Positions 8,057 through 17,772 of a stretch of DNA of 64,000 bases are shown here, in pieces; within the stretch, counting starts at the first letter, position 1, and each line of letters begins with the position of its first letter. This stretch comes from Antricoccus suffuscus. Its GTDB lineage: Bacteria; Actinomycetota; Actinomycetes; Mycobacteriales; Antricoccaceae. Both the position numbers and the translations under genes were made by a program. The notes under the pieces are model-generated. The model was not told the DNA's origin and made no database searches. It saw nothing but the letters and a program-made list of their open reading frames with translations. Location of the stretch: positions 1 through 64,000 of the forward strand of contig NZ_PVUE01000019.1 of the NCBI RefSeq assembly GCF_003003235.1, in the 5' to 3' direction.

Positions 8057-8155
8057 ATGGGTTCGGTAATAAAGAAGCGTCGCAAGCGGATGGCGAAGAA
8101 GAAGCACCGCAAACTTCTGAAGCGCACACGCGTGCAGCGTCGCAACAAGAAGTAA
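8057..8155 (+). CDS. small ribosomal subunit protein bS22
   Basis: A 32-residue, extremely basic peptide ([19 protein letters not shown]...) between the HTH gene and the SDR gene. AAGG lies six bases before the ATG. It corresponds to the AURKAIP1/COX24-domain peptide encoded by Rv0500B in M. tuberculosis. That peptide was identified structurally in the mycobacterial 30S subunit and named bS22. Length, start [12 protein letters not shown] and gene position all agree. It is too short for ordinary gene-length cut-offs and is easily missed. Confidence 0.93.
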   Translation: MGSVIKKRRKRMAKKKHRKLLKRTRVQRRNKK

Positions 8156-8196
8156 CCACCGCTAGACGCGAACCCGGTCTGAACTGGAGCCCATAA

Positions 8197-9243
8197 ATGT
8201 CGCCGCGAGTAGTAATGGTGACTGGCGTCAGTCGATACCTCGGAGGTCGACTGGCGCAGGCTCTGGCTGCCGATCCATCGATCGAGCGGGTGATTGGCGT
8301 GGACTCGGTGCCACCGACCCGCGCCGGGCACGGCGGAATAGGTCGCACCGAGTTTGTCCGCGCCGACATCCGTAACCCGCTTATCGGCAAGGTGATAGCG
8401 GCGGCTGGTGTCGACACGGTGGTGCACATGAACATCTCGTCCACGCCGGCCAGCGACGGTGGTCGCATCCCGATGAAAGAGCTCAATGTCATCGGGACCA
8501 TGCAGCTTCTCGCGGCGTGTCAGAAGTCCGAGACCGTACGCCGACTCGTGGTCAAGTCGACCAGCGCGGTGTACGGCGCGAGCCCTCGCGACCCGGCGTT
8601 GTTCACCGAGGACATGCAGCCCAAGTCGGTGCCTAGGTCGGGATTCGCCAAAGACGCTACGGAAATCGAGGCCTACGTTCGCGGGTTTGGACGGCGACGG
8701 CCAGATGTCTCGGTGTCCGTGCTTCGGTTCAGCAACTTCATCGGTCCCAAGATCGACTCCATCTTGACGTCCTATTTCGCGCTGCCGGTCGTACCGACCG
8801 TTCTTGGGTACGACGCTCGCCTTCAGCTTGTGCACGAGGACGACGCCGTCGAGCTGTTACGCCAGGTTTCGGTGAGCGAAGACGACCGCGTCCGTGGCGT
8901 CACCAACGTCGCTGGCGACGGTGTTTTGCTGCTGTCCCAGGCGATCCGGCGCGCCGGACGGCTGTCGGTGCCGGTGCTACCGCCTGCGGCGCGGTTCGTC
9001 GGCAGGGCGATCAGGCGGCTCGGGCTAGCAGATTTCTCGCCCGAACAAATGCGATTTCTCAACTTCGGGCGGGTCATGGACGTCTCGCGGATGAAGGATG
9101 TGCTCGGGTTCGTCCCACGTCACACCACCGCGGACGCCTTTGCCGATTACATCCAGGGCCGCGGATTGCAACCCACGTCGACCCTTCGGCTTGTCGAACG
9201 TGGACTATCCGGCCGCTCGTCGCGGGCGGGGGCCGGCGCATGA
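8197..9243 (+). CDS. NAD-dependent epimerase/dehydratase-like SDR protein
   Basis: A 348-residue extended short-chain dehydrogenase, orthologous by position to M. tuberculosis galE2 (Rv0501). The N-terminal NAD site VVMVTGVSRYLGGRLAQAL is at residues 4-22, and SVLRFSNFIGP with the C-terminal substrate half follows. The usual catalytic YxxxK appears replaced: where Tyr is expected the sequence reads RSGFAKDATEIE. A sugar-epimerase role is therefore doubtful; it may be a binding or atypical SDR. It overlaps the acyltransferase gene by four bases (ATGA), so the two are coupled and may both serve envelope lipid chemistry. Confidence 0.88.
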   Translation: MSPRVVMVTGVSRYLGGRLAQALAADPSIERVIGVDSVPPTRAGHGGIGRTEFVRADIRNPLIGKVIAAAGVDTVVHMNISSTPASDGGRIPMKELNVIGTMQLLAACQKSETVRRLVVKSTSAVYGASPRDPALFTEDMQPKSVPRSGFAKDATEIEAYVRGFGRRRPDVSVSVLRFSNFIGPKIDSILTSYFALPVVPTVLGYDARLQLVHEDDAVELLRQVSVSEDDRVRGVTNVAGDGVLLLSQAIRRAGRLSVPVLPPAARFVGRAIRRLGLADFSPEQMRFLNFGRVMDVSRMKDVLGFVPRHTTADAFADYIQGRGLQPTSTLRLVERGLSGRSSRAGAGA

Positions 9244-10169
9244 CCGATGCCAAAGTAATCCCAATCAACCCCGGCTACCGCGATGACCCGGGTCTCGGGC
9301 ACCCAGTCGACAACGAAGCATCCCAAGGTGGCGGTCTCGAGCATGCTCTGTCCCAGGTGGCGGCGTTCTTACGTCGCCGGATCGCCGGTGACTACGAGGT
9401 CGACGAGTTCGGGTTCGACAAGGACCTGTCCGACTCGCTGATGGTGCCGGCGCTGCGACCGCTCTACCAGAAGTGGTTTCGCGTCGACTGCATCGGCATT
9501 GAGAACGTACCGACCGACGGTGGCGCGCTCCTGGTCGCCAACCACTCCGGCACGATCCCGCTCGACGCTCTCATGCTGTGGACGGGCATCCACGACGAAC
9601 TTCCCGAACACCGGTTCCTGCGGCTGCTCGGCGCCGATCTCGTGTTTACCACGCCGGTCCTCGGCCAACTCGCCCGCAAGGCCGGTAATACGTTGGCCTG
9701 CGCGCCGGACGCCGAACGGCTGTTGACCAGCGGCGAGCTGGTGGGCGTGTTTCCCGAGGGTTTCAAAGGCGTCGGCAAGGGCTGGTCCGAGCGTTACAAA
9801 CTGCAGCGTTTTGGCCGCGGCGGATTCGTCATGTCGGCGATGAAGACCGGCGTGCCCATTATTCCGGTGTCGATCGTCGGCGCCGAGGAGACCTATCCGA
9901 TGATCGGCGACATCAAGCTGCTCGCGAGGGCGCTCGGTTTTCCGTATTTCCCAGTCACACCGACGTTTCCGTTGCTCGGTCCGCTCGGCGTGATCCCGCT
10001 GCCGAGCAAATGGATGATCGAGTTCGGCGAGCCGATCGAGACTGCGTCCTACGGGGCAGAGGCATCCGAGGACCCGATGACTGTCTTCAACCTCACCGAC
10101 CAGATCCGCGAGACAATTCAGCAGTCGATCTACAGTCTGCTTCTCCAGCGCAAAGGGATCTTCCGGTAG
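9240..10169 (+). CDS. lysophospholipid acyltransferase (PlsC-like)
   Basis: A 309-residue glycerolipid acyltransferase domain, positional orthologue of Rv0502. The catalytic block is [14 protein letters not shown] at about residue 100. His and Asp are separated by six residues rather than the canonical four, a variant I recall in this subfamily. The glycerol-phosphate-binding [12 protein letters not shown] lies near residue 170. It probably transfers an acyl chain to a lysophospholipid at the membrane. Its last 40 bases overlap the 3' end of the convergent HAD hydrolase gene. Confidence 0.88.
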   Translation: MTDAKVIPINPGYRDDPGLGHPVDNEASQGGGLEHALSQVAAFLRRRIAGDYEVDEFGFDKDLSDSLMVPALRPLYQKWFRVDCIGIENVPTDGGALLVANHSGTIPLDALMLWTGIHDELPEHRFLRLLGADLVFTTPVLGQLARKAGNTLACAPDAERLLTSGELVGVFPEGFKGVGKGWSERYKLQRFGRGGFVMSAMKTGVPIIPVSIVGAEETYPMIGDIKLLARALGFPYFPVTPTFPLLGPLGVIPLPSKWMIEFGEPIETASYGAEASEDPMTVFNLTDQIRETIQQSIYSLLLQRKGIFR

Positions 10170-11104
10170 ATCAGGGGACGTGCTTGCTCGTCCGCTCGGC
10201 GCCGGTCGGCGACGATCTTGCGGCGGATGCCGATCGTCGCGAGCACCAGCCCGGCAAGCACTCCGCCGGCGAGGGTCGTCGCCGCGCCGGCCTTGACGAC
10301 CTTGCGTCCGGTGCGGAAGTCACGAATCTCCCAGCCGCGTGAGATCGCCTCTTTGCGCAGGTCCGCATCCGGGTTGACCGCGACGGCGGTACCGACCAGG
10401 GACAGCATAGGAATGTCGTTGACCGAGTCGCTGTACGCCGTGCACCGTGACAGGTCCAGACCTTCGCGCTCGGCGAGCGCCTTGATCGCCTCGGCTTTGG
10501 CCGGCCCGTGCATCATCTCGCCGACCAGTCGTCCGGTGTATTTGCCGTCCTTCTGTTCGGCGACCGTGCCGAGCGCGCCGGTCAGGCCGAGCCGGGTCGC
10601 GATCGTGCCGGCCAGCTCGACCGGGGTCGCGGTCACGAGCCAAACACGTTGTCCCGCGCTTTGGTGCAGCTGAGCCAGCGCCCGGGTGCCCTGGTAGATC
10701 TTGTCGGCCATCGACTCGTCGTAGATCTCCTCACCGAGGCGCACCAGCTCGGTGACGTCGACGCCCTTCACGAACTCGAGTGCCCGATCCCGCGAGGACT
10801 GCATGTCGTCGTGGTCCTCGGCGCCGACGATCCGGAACTTAAGTTGCTGCCACACCATGCTGGCCACGTCGCGGGTGGTGAAGAACTTGCGTGCAGCCAG
10901 CCCTTTGGCGAAGTGGAAGATCGACGCGCCCATCATCATCGTGTTGTCGACGTCGAAGAAGGCTGCGGCCGTGGGATCGGTCTTAACCTCGAGCGCGGCC
11001 TCGACCTCCGCGGCGGCCGCGGATGCGACGCCCGCCGCGCGGGAACGCTTCTTGGCATCCGATGCGCGTCCCTTGGGGGCGATCGCGGCGCGTAACCGTC
11101 CCAT
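10130..11104 (-). CDS. HAD-IB family hydrolase (SerB1-like)
   Basis: A 324-residue haloacid-dehalogenase superfamily phosphatase, positional counterpart of M. tuberculosis serB1 (Rv0505c). The nucleophile motif FFDVDNTMM (DxDxT) is at about residues 49-57 and motif III/IV is [13 protein letters not shown]-terminal hydrophobic segment ([18 protein letters not shown]) probably anchors it in the membrane. SerB-like HAD domains are often linked to PlsC acyltransferases and are even fused to them in some actinobacteria. A phospholipid or lysophosphatidate phosphatase role therefore fits better than phosphoserine. Its 3' end runs 40 bases into the acyltransferase gene on the other strand. Confidence 0.88.
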   Translation of the reverse strand: MGRLRAAIAPKGRASDAKKRSRAAGVASAAAAEVEAALEVKTDPTAAAFFDVDNTMMMGASIFHFAKGLAARKFFTTRDVASMVWQQLKFRIVGAEDHDDMQSSRDRALEFVKGVDVTELVRLGEEIYDESMADKIYQGTRALAQLHQSAGQRVWLVTATPVELAGTIATRLGLTGALGTVAEQKDGKYTGRLVGEMMHGPAKAEAIKALAEREGLDLSRCTAYSDSVNDIPMLSLVGTAVAVNPDADLRKEAISRGWEIRDFRTGRKVVKAGAATTLAGGVLAGLVLATIGIRRKIVADRRRADEQARPLIYRKIPLRWRSRL

Positions 11105-11412
11105 GGCGCTGACCTCCCTCGTCGTCGTACTGGCGCTGTCGTGTCACGAGTGTATGCGACACGATCCGGCGCCGGTGGACATCCGCGGGGCTACGGAAAT
11201 GGTGCCGCAGGAAGGCAATTTCCGGCCCGTGGGGCCGCCTGGATGGGTGAGCGTCGATCCGGTGCGGACGGGAAATGGGCAGCGATCCGGCCATTCCCGT
11301 CCACGACCCTATCGCCAGGCGGTCACGAGGGGGTGCTGGCAGTACGTGTAATGACAGCCGCTTCCTCACGCGTTCAAAGACGCATTGACTGCAGTCATGT
11401 GTACAAGGTCAA
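11105..11412. other. divergent intergenic region before MFS gene
   Basis: This 308-base gap lies between the start of the HAD hydrolase gene (minus) and the MFS gene (plus). Apart from the palindrome at 11386-11397 I see no repeat, RNA or small gene. It marks the left edge of the block that interrupts the mycobacterial-like gene order. Confidence 0.6.
11386..11397. promoter_or_regulatory. 12-bp perfect palindrome upstream of MFS gene
   Basis: TGACTGCAGTCA is a perfect 12-bp inverted repeat 15 bases before the proposed MFS start at 11413. It could be the operator of a dimeric repressor of the efflux gene. No regulator gene is adjacent on the left; the XRE regulator lies beyond the MFS gene. 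Confidence 0.4.
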
Positions 11413-12843
11413 TTGCTGGTATTCCAGGTGGTGGCGTGTTGTCGGCGGCCGGTTCCGTTGTCTGATCGTGGATTGCTCGTCCCGGCTCCGGTCGCATCGG
11501 CGGGTCCCGCGATCCGTGCGCGTGCTTCGTTGGCTGTGGCGATGCTCGGATTCTTCGTCGTATCGCTGGACGCTCAAGTGGTCAATGTCGCGCTGCCGAA
11601 CATCCGTTGTGATCTAGGTGGCGGCCTGACGGGTCTTCAGTGGGTGGTGACCGGGTACACGCTAAGTTTCTCGGCGCTGCTGCTGTTTGCCGGGACGTTC
11701 TCCGATCGAGTGGGCGCGCGTAGCGCGTACCGGACCGGCATGGTGGTCTTCGTCCTCGCCTCGGCTGCGTGCGGTCTTGCACCCTCGCTCGCTCTGCTGG
11801 TCGGCGCGCGGATCGTGCAGGGCCTCGGCGCTGCGCTGGTGACACCTACCTCGCTGGCGTTGATCCGCGAGGCCTATGACGACCCACGCCGACGGTCGAA
11901 GGCGATCGCCTATTGGGCGATGGGTGGATCGGTGGCTTTGGCGGCCGGACCGGTCCTGGGCGGTGCGTTGGCACAGTTCGATTGGCGGTTCATCTTCTTC
12001 CTGAACTTGCCTGTCGGGGTGGCAGCGATCTTCGTGCTGTCGCGGGTCGCGCCTTCCCCGCGTCGGGTAGCCCACTTCGACTGGACCGGCCAAGTCTGTG
12101 CCGTGCTTGCGCTCGCATCGCTGACCTACGCCATCATCGCGGGAGGTGAACTGGGCTACGGCAGCACGGCCGTGGTCGCGGCGTTCGTCATCAGCGCAAC
12201 CGCTTTCGCGTGCTTCCTTGTTGCCGAAGCACGCGGCCGTAACCCGATGGTGCCACTGAATATGTTCCGCTCCCGCACGGTCAGTATTGCGCTGCTAACG
12301 GCGTTCATCAACATGGTCGGCTTCTACGGCGTCGTGTTTGTGCAAAGCCTGTACTTCCAACAACTGCGCGGCGCCTCACCGCTGCAGACCGGGCTGTTGT
12401 TCCTCCCGATGAGCGCTCTGGTCGCGCTGCTCAACCCCGTCGTGGCGCGAACGGTCGTCCGCTTCGGCCGGATCGTGCCCATTCTCGGCGGTCAACTGTG
12501 CATGGCAGCCGGCTTGGTGTTGCTATGCACTGTCCCTGGCGATACGCCGACGATCCTGGTTGCCGTCCTGATGATTCCGGTCGGCGTCGGAGGATCGTTT
12601 ACTGTCCCGCCGGTCACCTCGCTACTGATCGACAGCGTCCTGATATCCCGAGCAGGCACCGCGAGCGGCGTACTCAATACTTTCCGACAGATGGGCGGCG
12701 CGCTCGGCGTCGCCGTCTATGGCGCCGTCATCGCCGGACAGGCCAGCTTCCTGCCCGGCCTGCGTGCCTGTTTACTGGGCACGGCGGTTCTGCTGGTCGT
12801 CACTGCGGCCGCCACCGTGACGCTGCGCCGCGCCACCAATTAA
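11413..12843 (+). CDS. MFS drug-efflux transporter (DHA2 type)
   Basis: A protein of about 476 residues with roughly 14 predicted membrane segments, typical of the DHA2 (EmrB/QacA) class of proton-coupled drug exporters. Motif A-like GTFSDRVGARSAYRTG follows TM2. LGFFVVSLDAQVVNVALPNI is the TM1 signature, and GPVLGGALAQFDWRFIFFLNLP is motif C with the following loop. The N-terminus is uncertain. The ATG at 11413 gives about 35 non-hydrophobic residues before TM1 with no strong ribosome binding site, and a later TTG or GTG start is possible. It is convergent with the XRE regulator gene. Confidence 0.88.
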   Translation: MLVFQVVACCRRPVPLSDRGLLVPAPVASAGPAIRARASLAVAMLGFFVVSLDAQVVNVALPNIRCDLGGGLTGLQWVVTGYTLSFSALLLFAGTFSDRVGARSAYRTGMVVFVLASAACGLAPSLALLVGARIVQGLGAALVTPTSLALIREAYDDPRRRSKAIAYWAMGGSVALAAGPVLGGALAQFDWRFIFFLNLPVGVAAIFVLSRVAPSPRRVAHFDWTGQVCAVLALASLTYAIIAGGELGYGSTAVVAAFVISATAFACFLVAEARGRNPMVPLNMFRSRTVSIALLTAFINMVGFYGVVFVQSLYFQQLRGASPLQTGLLFLPMSALVALLNPVVARTVVRFGRIVPILGGQLCMAAGLVLLCTVPGDTPTILVAVLMIPVGVGGSFTVPPVTSLLIDSVLISRAGTASGVLNTFRQMGGALGVAVYGAVIAGQASFLPGLRACLLGTAVLLVVTAAATVTLRRATN

Positions 12844-12942
12844 ACCAACGGGTAGCCCAGTTAGACCGATGGGCAGCGCTCGTGGGGTCGTCGCGAGTGC
12901 GTAGCTGACTTGGGTTCGGGCGGTTCGTGGACCGGTGTGACT

Positions 12943-13821
12943 TCAGCCGGGCGTGGGAGTGGCCGCGGTGTCGACTGGATGGGTGGCGGTCCAGCTGGAG
13001 AGGACACGTAGTGCGTCGTCGCTCGCTGAGCCGGCCTGCGCGCTGAACGCGATCAGGGATAGACCAGGGTCGGCGGGCAGGTCCATCGCTTCGTACGACA
13101 GGTGCAGTTCGCCGACGACCGGGTGCTGGATGTTTTTGACACCGCTGCGGTGCAGGCGGACGTCGTGGGTGGCCCAGCGTGTCCGGAAGTCGTCGCTGCG
13201 GGTGGACAGTTCACCGACCAGGTCGGTCAGTGCCTTGTCGTAGGGGTCGCGGCCGGCTTCGGTGCGTAGCGTGGCCACGGTGTCGTCTGCGGCTAGCTGC
13301 CAGTCGATTAAGAACACTCGGGCGTGCGGGTCGAGAAAGGTGAACCGGGCGAAGTTAGCGGGTCGGGCGGGATCGGTGAACGCCGGCGCGTAGAGCGCCC
13401 GGGCCAGAGGGTTCGCGGCGAGAACGTCTAGGCGTCCGTTGCGGACGTAGGCGGGCACCTCGGTCATGCCATCGAGGATGCGGGCCACGCTCGGTCGGAG
13501 CTGGCGGGCCGCCGGTGGCGCCTGGGGGCGACGTGCGGGGCTGGCGGCACGGGCGAGATCGAGCAGGTGTTCGCGTTCGGCGTCATCGAGGTGTAGCGCT
13601 CGGCTGAGCGCGTCGAGGACGCTGTCGGATGCGCCGGCGAGGTTGCCGCGTTCGAGTTGGGCGTAGTACTCGACGCTGACGCCGGCGAGGTCGGCGACCT
13701 CGCTGCGGCGCAGACCTGGCACGCGCCGCGCGCGACCGTAGTGCGCCAGTCCGGCCTGCTCGGGGGTGATCTTGGCACGACGGGAGGTGAGGAAGGCCTT
13801 GATCTCATCACGGTTGTCCAC
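12943..13821 (-). CDS. XRE-family regulator with MmyB-like ligand domain
   Basis: A 292-residue regulator. The N-terminal helix-turn-helix (about residues 30-85, [20 protein letters not shown]) has the signature of the large actinobacterial MmyB-like group. The C-terminal PAS-like domain (about 110-280, with [19 protein letters not shown] and [14 protein letters not shown]) is thought to bind fatty acids in that group. It is divergent from the aldo/keto reductase gene, so it most likely controls that gene and itself. The MmyB assignment rests on pattern memory, not a search. Confidence 0.88.
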   Translation of the reverse strand: MDNRDEIKAFLTSRRAKITPEQAGLAHYGRARRVPGLRRSEVADLAGVSVEYYAQLERGNLAGASDSVLDALSRALHLDDAEREHLLDLARAASPARRPQAPPAARQLRPSVARILDGMTEVPAYVRNGRLDVLAANPLARALYAPAFTDPARPANFARFTFLDPHARVFLIDWQLAADDTVATLRTEAGRDPYDKALTDLVGELSTRSDDFRTRWATHDVRLHRSGVKNIQHPVVGELHLSYEAMDLPADPGLSLIAFSAQAGSASDDALRVLSSWTATHPVDTAATPTPG

Positions 13822-13859
13822 CCCTCCAGACTAGATGCAGACGCGGCGGCAAGGGGTGG
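13818..13859. promoter_or_regulatory. inverted repeat over the XRE gene start
   Basis: CCACCCCT (13818-13825) and AGGGGTGG (13852-13859) are perfect 8-bp inverted arms 26 bases apart. They straddle the XRE start codon at 13821 in the XRE/aldo-keto reductase divergent region. This is a possible autoregulatory operator or a leader hairpin. Confidence 0.35.
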
Positions 13860-13946
13860 GCTGGCAGTACACCCACAAGCAGTGACTTCTTCACGCCGTC
13901 GACGACGAGTTACCTAGAACTCGAAGCAACGACAAAGGAGTTTCTG

Positions 13947-14927
13947 ATGAAACATGTCTCTCTGGGTGGGCTGGACGTCTCCCGGATCGGTCTCGGAACG
14001 ATGACGATGGCCGGCACGTACACCAGCGGCGGCGGGCTGGACGACGCCGAGTCGATCCGCACCATCCACCGCGCTCTCGATGTGGGCGTTACCCATATTG
14101 ACACCGCCGAGGTATACGGTCCGTTCCACAGCGAGGAAATTGTTGGCCGGGCGATCAAAGATCGCCGCGACCAGGTGGTGATCGCCACCAAGTTCGGCCT
14201 CGTCTCCCATTCCGGCGGCGGGCCCGGTGTCACCGACAGCAGCCCCGCGAACGTCCGTACCGCGGTCGAGGGCTCCCTGACCCGGCTGGGCACTGACCAC
14301 ATCGACCTGTACTACCAACACCGGGTTGACCCGAACACCCCCATCGAAGACACCATCGGCGCTGTGTCGGAGTTAGTGAGCGAGGGCAAGGTCCTGCACA
14401 TCGGCTTGTCCGAGGCCAGCCCTGCCACGATCCGCCGCGCCCACGCCGTCCACCCGCTCGCCGCGCTGCAAACCGAGTACTCACTGTGGACCCGCGACCC
14501 CGAAGCTGAGCTGCTGCCGCTATTACGCCAGCTGGGTATCGGCTTCGTTCCCTACTCTCCACTCGGCCACGGCTTCCTCACCGGCCAGATCCGCAGCGTC
14601 GATGACATCCCCGACGACGACTGGCGCAAGGACAACCCGCGCTTCATCGGGGAGAACTTCCAACGCAACCTGCGCATCGTTGATGAAGTTCAGGCTGTTG
14701 CCGCCGAGGCCGATGCGACACCGGCCCAGATCGCGCTGGCGTGGCTGCTGGCCCAAGGTAACGACATCGCCCCGATCCCTGGCACCCGCCGAGTCGCCCG
14801 CGTCCAGGAGAACACCGCCGCGGACAGCATCGAACTCGCCGACGACCAACTCCAACGACTCGACAACCTCAAACCGGCCGCAGGCGAACGGCACAGCGAA
14901 GCGAGCATGGCCGCCATCGATCGCTGA
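13947..14927 (+). CDS. aldo/keto reductase
   Basis: A 326-residue NADPH-dependent AKR barrel protein. The catalytic tetrad is visible as Asp in HIDTAEVYG, Tyr in the same motif, Lys in IATKFG and His in YYQHRVD. The C-terminal cofactor loop reads [22 protein letters not shown] lies six bases before the ATG. Close relatives reduce aldehydes or quinones. The divergent XRE regulator and neighbouring MFS pump suggest a small detoxification module. Substrate unknown. Confidence 0.92.
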   Translation: MKHVSLGGLDVSRIGLGTMTMAGTYTSGGGLDDAESIRTIHRALDVGVTHIDTAEVYGPFHSEEIVGRAIKDRRDQVVIATKFGLVSHSGGGPGVTDSSPANVRTAVEGSLTRLGTDHIDLYYQHRVDPNTPIEDTIGAVSELVSEGKVLHIGLSEASPATIRRAHAVHPLAALQTEYSLWTRDPEAELLPLLRQLGIGFVPYSPLGHGFLTGQIRSVDDIPDDDWRKDNPRFIGENFQRNLRIVDEVQAVAAEADATPAQIALAWLLAQGNDIAPIPGTRRVARVQENTAADSIELADDQLQRLDNLKPAAGERHSEASMAAIDR

Positions 14928-15077
14928 ACTGTTGGCCGTGACAGCCCGGTCGAACGGTTCGATCTGGCCCATCCCATATCAGTTCAGTATCCCGCCGTTC
15001 CAGAGCTTGCAGCCTGGGGCGCAGCGCACCGCAGAGGGCGTGCCATTCACGTACTGCACCGTTGTCGGCACGCTCGT

Positions 15078-15099
15078 CGCGCGCAAGGCGTACGCGCGC
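15078..15099. terminator. GC-rich hairpin between convergent genes
   Basis: CGCGCGC (15078-15084) and CGCGCGC (15093-15099) can pair over an eight-base loop in the 233-base gap between the convergent aldo/keto reductase and acyl-CoA dehydrogenase genes. There is no U-tract. It could serve as a bidirectional terminator, but runs of CG are common here. Confidence 0.25.
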
Positions 15100-15160
15100 C
15101 CCGGGCGACTATTGGGCCATATGCGGGGGCCGCGCAGTGAACTATGTACCGCCGGCGTAC

Positions 15161-16897
15161 TTAGGCGCCGATCAGCACGGTGGCCTTCTCCAGCGAGACC
15201 GGCTCTCCGGAGATGAGGATGTCGGTGATCTCGATATCCGCGGGATCATGCTGGGCGGCGAATGGGTCGGCGGTCTCGATGCGGTGCTTGACGACCTGTC
15301 GTGCCAGGAGCAGCCGGCGGGCATCGCCGGTGCGGTCGGCGATCTCGGCGCCCTCGGTGGCCAGCAGTACGGCGCTCACGACGTGATAGAACAGCCCCGA
15401 CACGGTGCGGTAGTGCTCCTCGAGCTCCGGATCGCCAACACACCGGTCCATCGAGTCGACGGCGCGCGTGAGAATCGAGGACAGCTCCTCGCGGAAGTCG
15501 CCCGGGATGTTGGGGTGCTTGAGCTCGATGTGCAGCTTGTCGGCGAGGGTGTGGTGCGCGTTGTCCTTGCCGGCGGCCCGTGTGATGACGTCGAGCGCGT
15601 TGACGTTGGCGGTGCCCTCCCAGATCGTGCCGAGCTGCGCGTCGCGCAGGATGCGCGCGTTGGCCCACTCCTCGATGTAACCGTTACCGCCGCGGACCTC
15701 CATCGAGGTACTGGCGACCGCGAAACCGTCGCGGCAGGCGCGAAGCTTCATCAGCGGTGTAAGGATTCGCAGAAGGTCCTCTTCGCCGTGGTCCATCGCG
15801 GCCGCGGTGTACATAATCATCGACACGGACTGCTCCGTCGGCAGCAGAATCTTCATCAGCTGGCGGCGCAGCATGGGGTATTGCAGGATTGGGTTGCCGA
15901 ACGCTTCGCGCGATTTGGCGACGGCCATGGCCTCGTTCCACGAGCGACGCATCCGGCCGGCCGCGCGTACGCCGTTAGAGAGCCGCGAGAGGTTGACTTG
16001 CGCAAGTGCCTGCTTGATGCCGTTGTCGGCATCGCCGAGCAGGTAGGCAACCGCGCCGTCGAGCACGATCTCGCCACTGGCCATCGACTTCGTGCCGAGC
16101 TTGTCCTTCAACCGCACGATCCGGTAGGAGTTGCGAGTGCCGTCCTCGAGCGTCTTCGGAAGCACGAACAGCGCGAGGCCTTTCGAGCCGGGTCCGCCGT
16201 CCTTGCGTCGCGCGATCAAGATCGACGCGTCCGCGTCGGCGTGCGAGCAGAACCACTTCTGGCCGCTGATCTTCCAACGCTCTACACCATCTTCGTCGAC
16301 ATCGAGGGGCTCGGCGACGGATTCGAGCGCGCCGACGTCCGAACCGCCGGTGCTCTCGGTCAGGAACTGCGCGCCGCGCCAGAAGGTGTCAGTGTCGGTC
16401 GAGAGCATGCGCGGCAGCAGCCGGTCTTGAAGCGCCTGGCTACCGTATTTGATGATGAGATAGATCGCGGTGTCGGTGACGTTGACCGGGCACAGGATGC
16501 CGAACTCGGCCTGCGCGAAGAGGTACTGGATGGCGTACTTCTCGACGGCATTAGCCGGCCGGTCCAGTCCGAGTACGCCGGCGCGGTGCGACATCGCATG
16601 CATACCCAGGTCGCCGAAGGCGATCTTCTCCATCTCCTTGTACGCCGGGTGGTATTCGATCCACTCCTCGTCGCGCCCATACCGATCGCGAGGGTGCAGC
16701 ACCGGCGGGTTCTTGTCCGCCGCGTCGGCCAGCTCGTCGAGATGGCCGCCCGCAAGCTCGCCGAGGCGGTCGAGATGCGGCTCGATGTGATCGAGTGCGG
16801 CTTTGTCCAGTCGCAGCGGCAGCAGTTCGCGCAGGCCCCTGTCGACCTGCCAGTAGTTCTGGCCGCGGGTGTCATCGGCGATGTGTTGTGCGCTCAT
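15161..16897 (-). CDS. acyl-CoA dehydrogenase (AidB/FadE-like)
   Basis: A 578-residue flavoprotein of the long acyl-CoA dehydrogenase type. It has the FAD/substrate block WRGAQFLTESTGGSDVGA, the WKISGQKWFCSHAD strand, and the C-terminal MEVRGGNGYIEEWANARILRD and IWEGTANV with a Glu at the usual catalytic position. The length and extra C-terminal part fit the AidB/FadE5-like branch. It lies 78 bases downstream of the IclR regulator on the same strand and near an acyl-CoA ligase, implying a fatty or branched acid breakdown unit. Substrate not assignable. Confidence 0.9.
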   Translation of the reverse strand: MSAQHIADDTRGQNYWQVDRGLRELLPLRLDKAALDHIEPHLDRLGELAGGHLDELADAADKNPPVLHPRDRYGRDEEWIEYHPAYKEMEKIAFGDLGMHAMSHRAGVLGLDRPANAVEKYAIQYLFAQAEFGILCPVNVTDTAIYLIIKYGSQALQDRLLPRMLSTDTDTFWRGAQFLTESTGGSDVGALESVAEPLDVDEDGVERWKISGQKWFCSHADADASILIARRKDGGPGSKGLALFVLPKTLEDGTRNSYRIVRLKDKLGTKSMASGEIVLDGAVAYLLGDADNGIKQALAQVNLSRLSNGVRAAGRMRRSWNEAMAVAKSREAFGNPILQYPMLRRQLMKILLPTEQSVSMIMYTAAAMDHGEEDLLRILTPLMKLRACRDGFAVASTSMEVRGGNGYIEEWANARILRDAQLGTIWEGTANVNALDVITRAAGKDNAHHTLADKLHIELKHPNIPGDFREELSSILTRAVDSMDRCVGDPELEEHYRTVSGLFYHVVSAVLLATEGAEIADRTGDARRLLLARQVVKHRIETADPFAAQHDPADIEITDILISGEPVSLEKATVLIGA

Positions 16898-16975
16898 GGT
16901 TTCTCCCGGAGTTCGGTATTCGGACTGTTGTTAAGTATTGGTGATGAGGTACGTCGTCTTGGTCGGCTGCCGTGG

Positions 16976-17758
16976 TTACGCGGTGCCGGTACGGCCGGCG
17001 TCCGCTGCTATGTCGTACGCCGTGCGCAGCAGCCTGGGCAGGATGTCGGAGTAGAAGTCGATGCGGGCGACATTTTCGGTGCGCACCGAAACGTTGATCG
17101 CGCCGATCACCGAACCGTCGGCGGCGGTCATGGCGCAGGCCGCGCCGCGTACGCCGGGCTCGTATTCCTCTTCGCTGACCGCGAAGCCCTGCCGCCGGAT
17201 CTCGCCGAGCGCACCGACCAGGTCGGGAAGTGTCGTAATCGTGCGGCTGGTGTGGGCGGTGAGCGGGTGGCCGGCGTACAGCCGCTCGACCTCGGGCGCG
17301 GCGAGCTGCGAAAGCAGCACTTTGCCTACGGCAGTGGCGTGGGCGGGAAGCCGGGTGCCGATCTGCACGCCGACGCTCAACGCCTCGCGTTCGGACACGT
17401 GCGCGGTGTAGACGGTCTCGGTGCGGTCCAGGATCGCCAGGCTGGTCGAGGTGTGCGTGTCGCGGCAGAAGCGCTCGAGGTGCGGCATCGCGTGGGTTGG
17501 CAGCACGGTCGTCCGGAAGTACATCGAAGACAGGTCCAGCACCCGCGCGGTGAGCTTGTGGGTGCCGTCCGGGAGTCGTTCGACGTAGCCGAGGTCGCAC
17601 AGGGTGGCCAGGAACCGGCGCGCGGTCGTCTTGTTGAGGTCGGTCGCGCGGGCGATGTCGGCCAGCGCCATCGGTACGCCGGCTTGGCCGAGCAGTTCCA
17701 GCACAGCGAAGGACTTGACGGTGGAGCTGTTGCGCTCTTGGACGGGCGTGGTCGTCAT
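16976..17758 (-). CDS. IclR-family transcriptional regulator
   Basis: A 260-residue regulator. The N-terminal winged HTH (about residues 10-70, MALADIARATDLNKTTARRFLATL) precedes the IclR effector domain (about 80-255), with GTRLPAHATAVGKVLLS and a GAACAMTAADGSVIGAINVS block. The ATG at 17758 was chosen because it starts the conserved HTH region directly. A longer form from 17857 would cover the divergent promoter and the inverted repeat. It is divergent from the acyl-CoA ligase gene and precedes the acyl-CoA dehydrogenase gene. It probably controls both in response to an aromatic or acyl metabolite. Confidence 0.9.
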   Translation of the reverse strand: MTTTPVQERNSSTVKSFAVLELLGQAGVPMALADIARATDLNKTTARRFLATLCDLGYVERLPDGTHKLTARVLDLSSMYFRTTVLPTHAMPHLERFCRDTHTSTSLAILDRTETVYTAHVSEREALSVGVQIGTRLPAHATAVGKVLLSQLAAPEVERLYAGHPLTAHTSRTITTLPDLVGALGEIRRQGFAVSEEEYEPGVRGAACAMTAADGSVIGAINVSVRTENVARIDFYSDILPRLLRTAYDIAADAGRTGTA

Positions 17759-17772
17759 CAGAAATCCAATTA

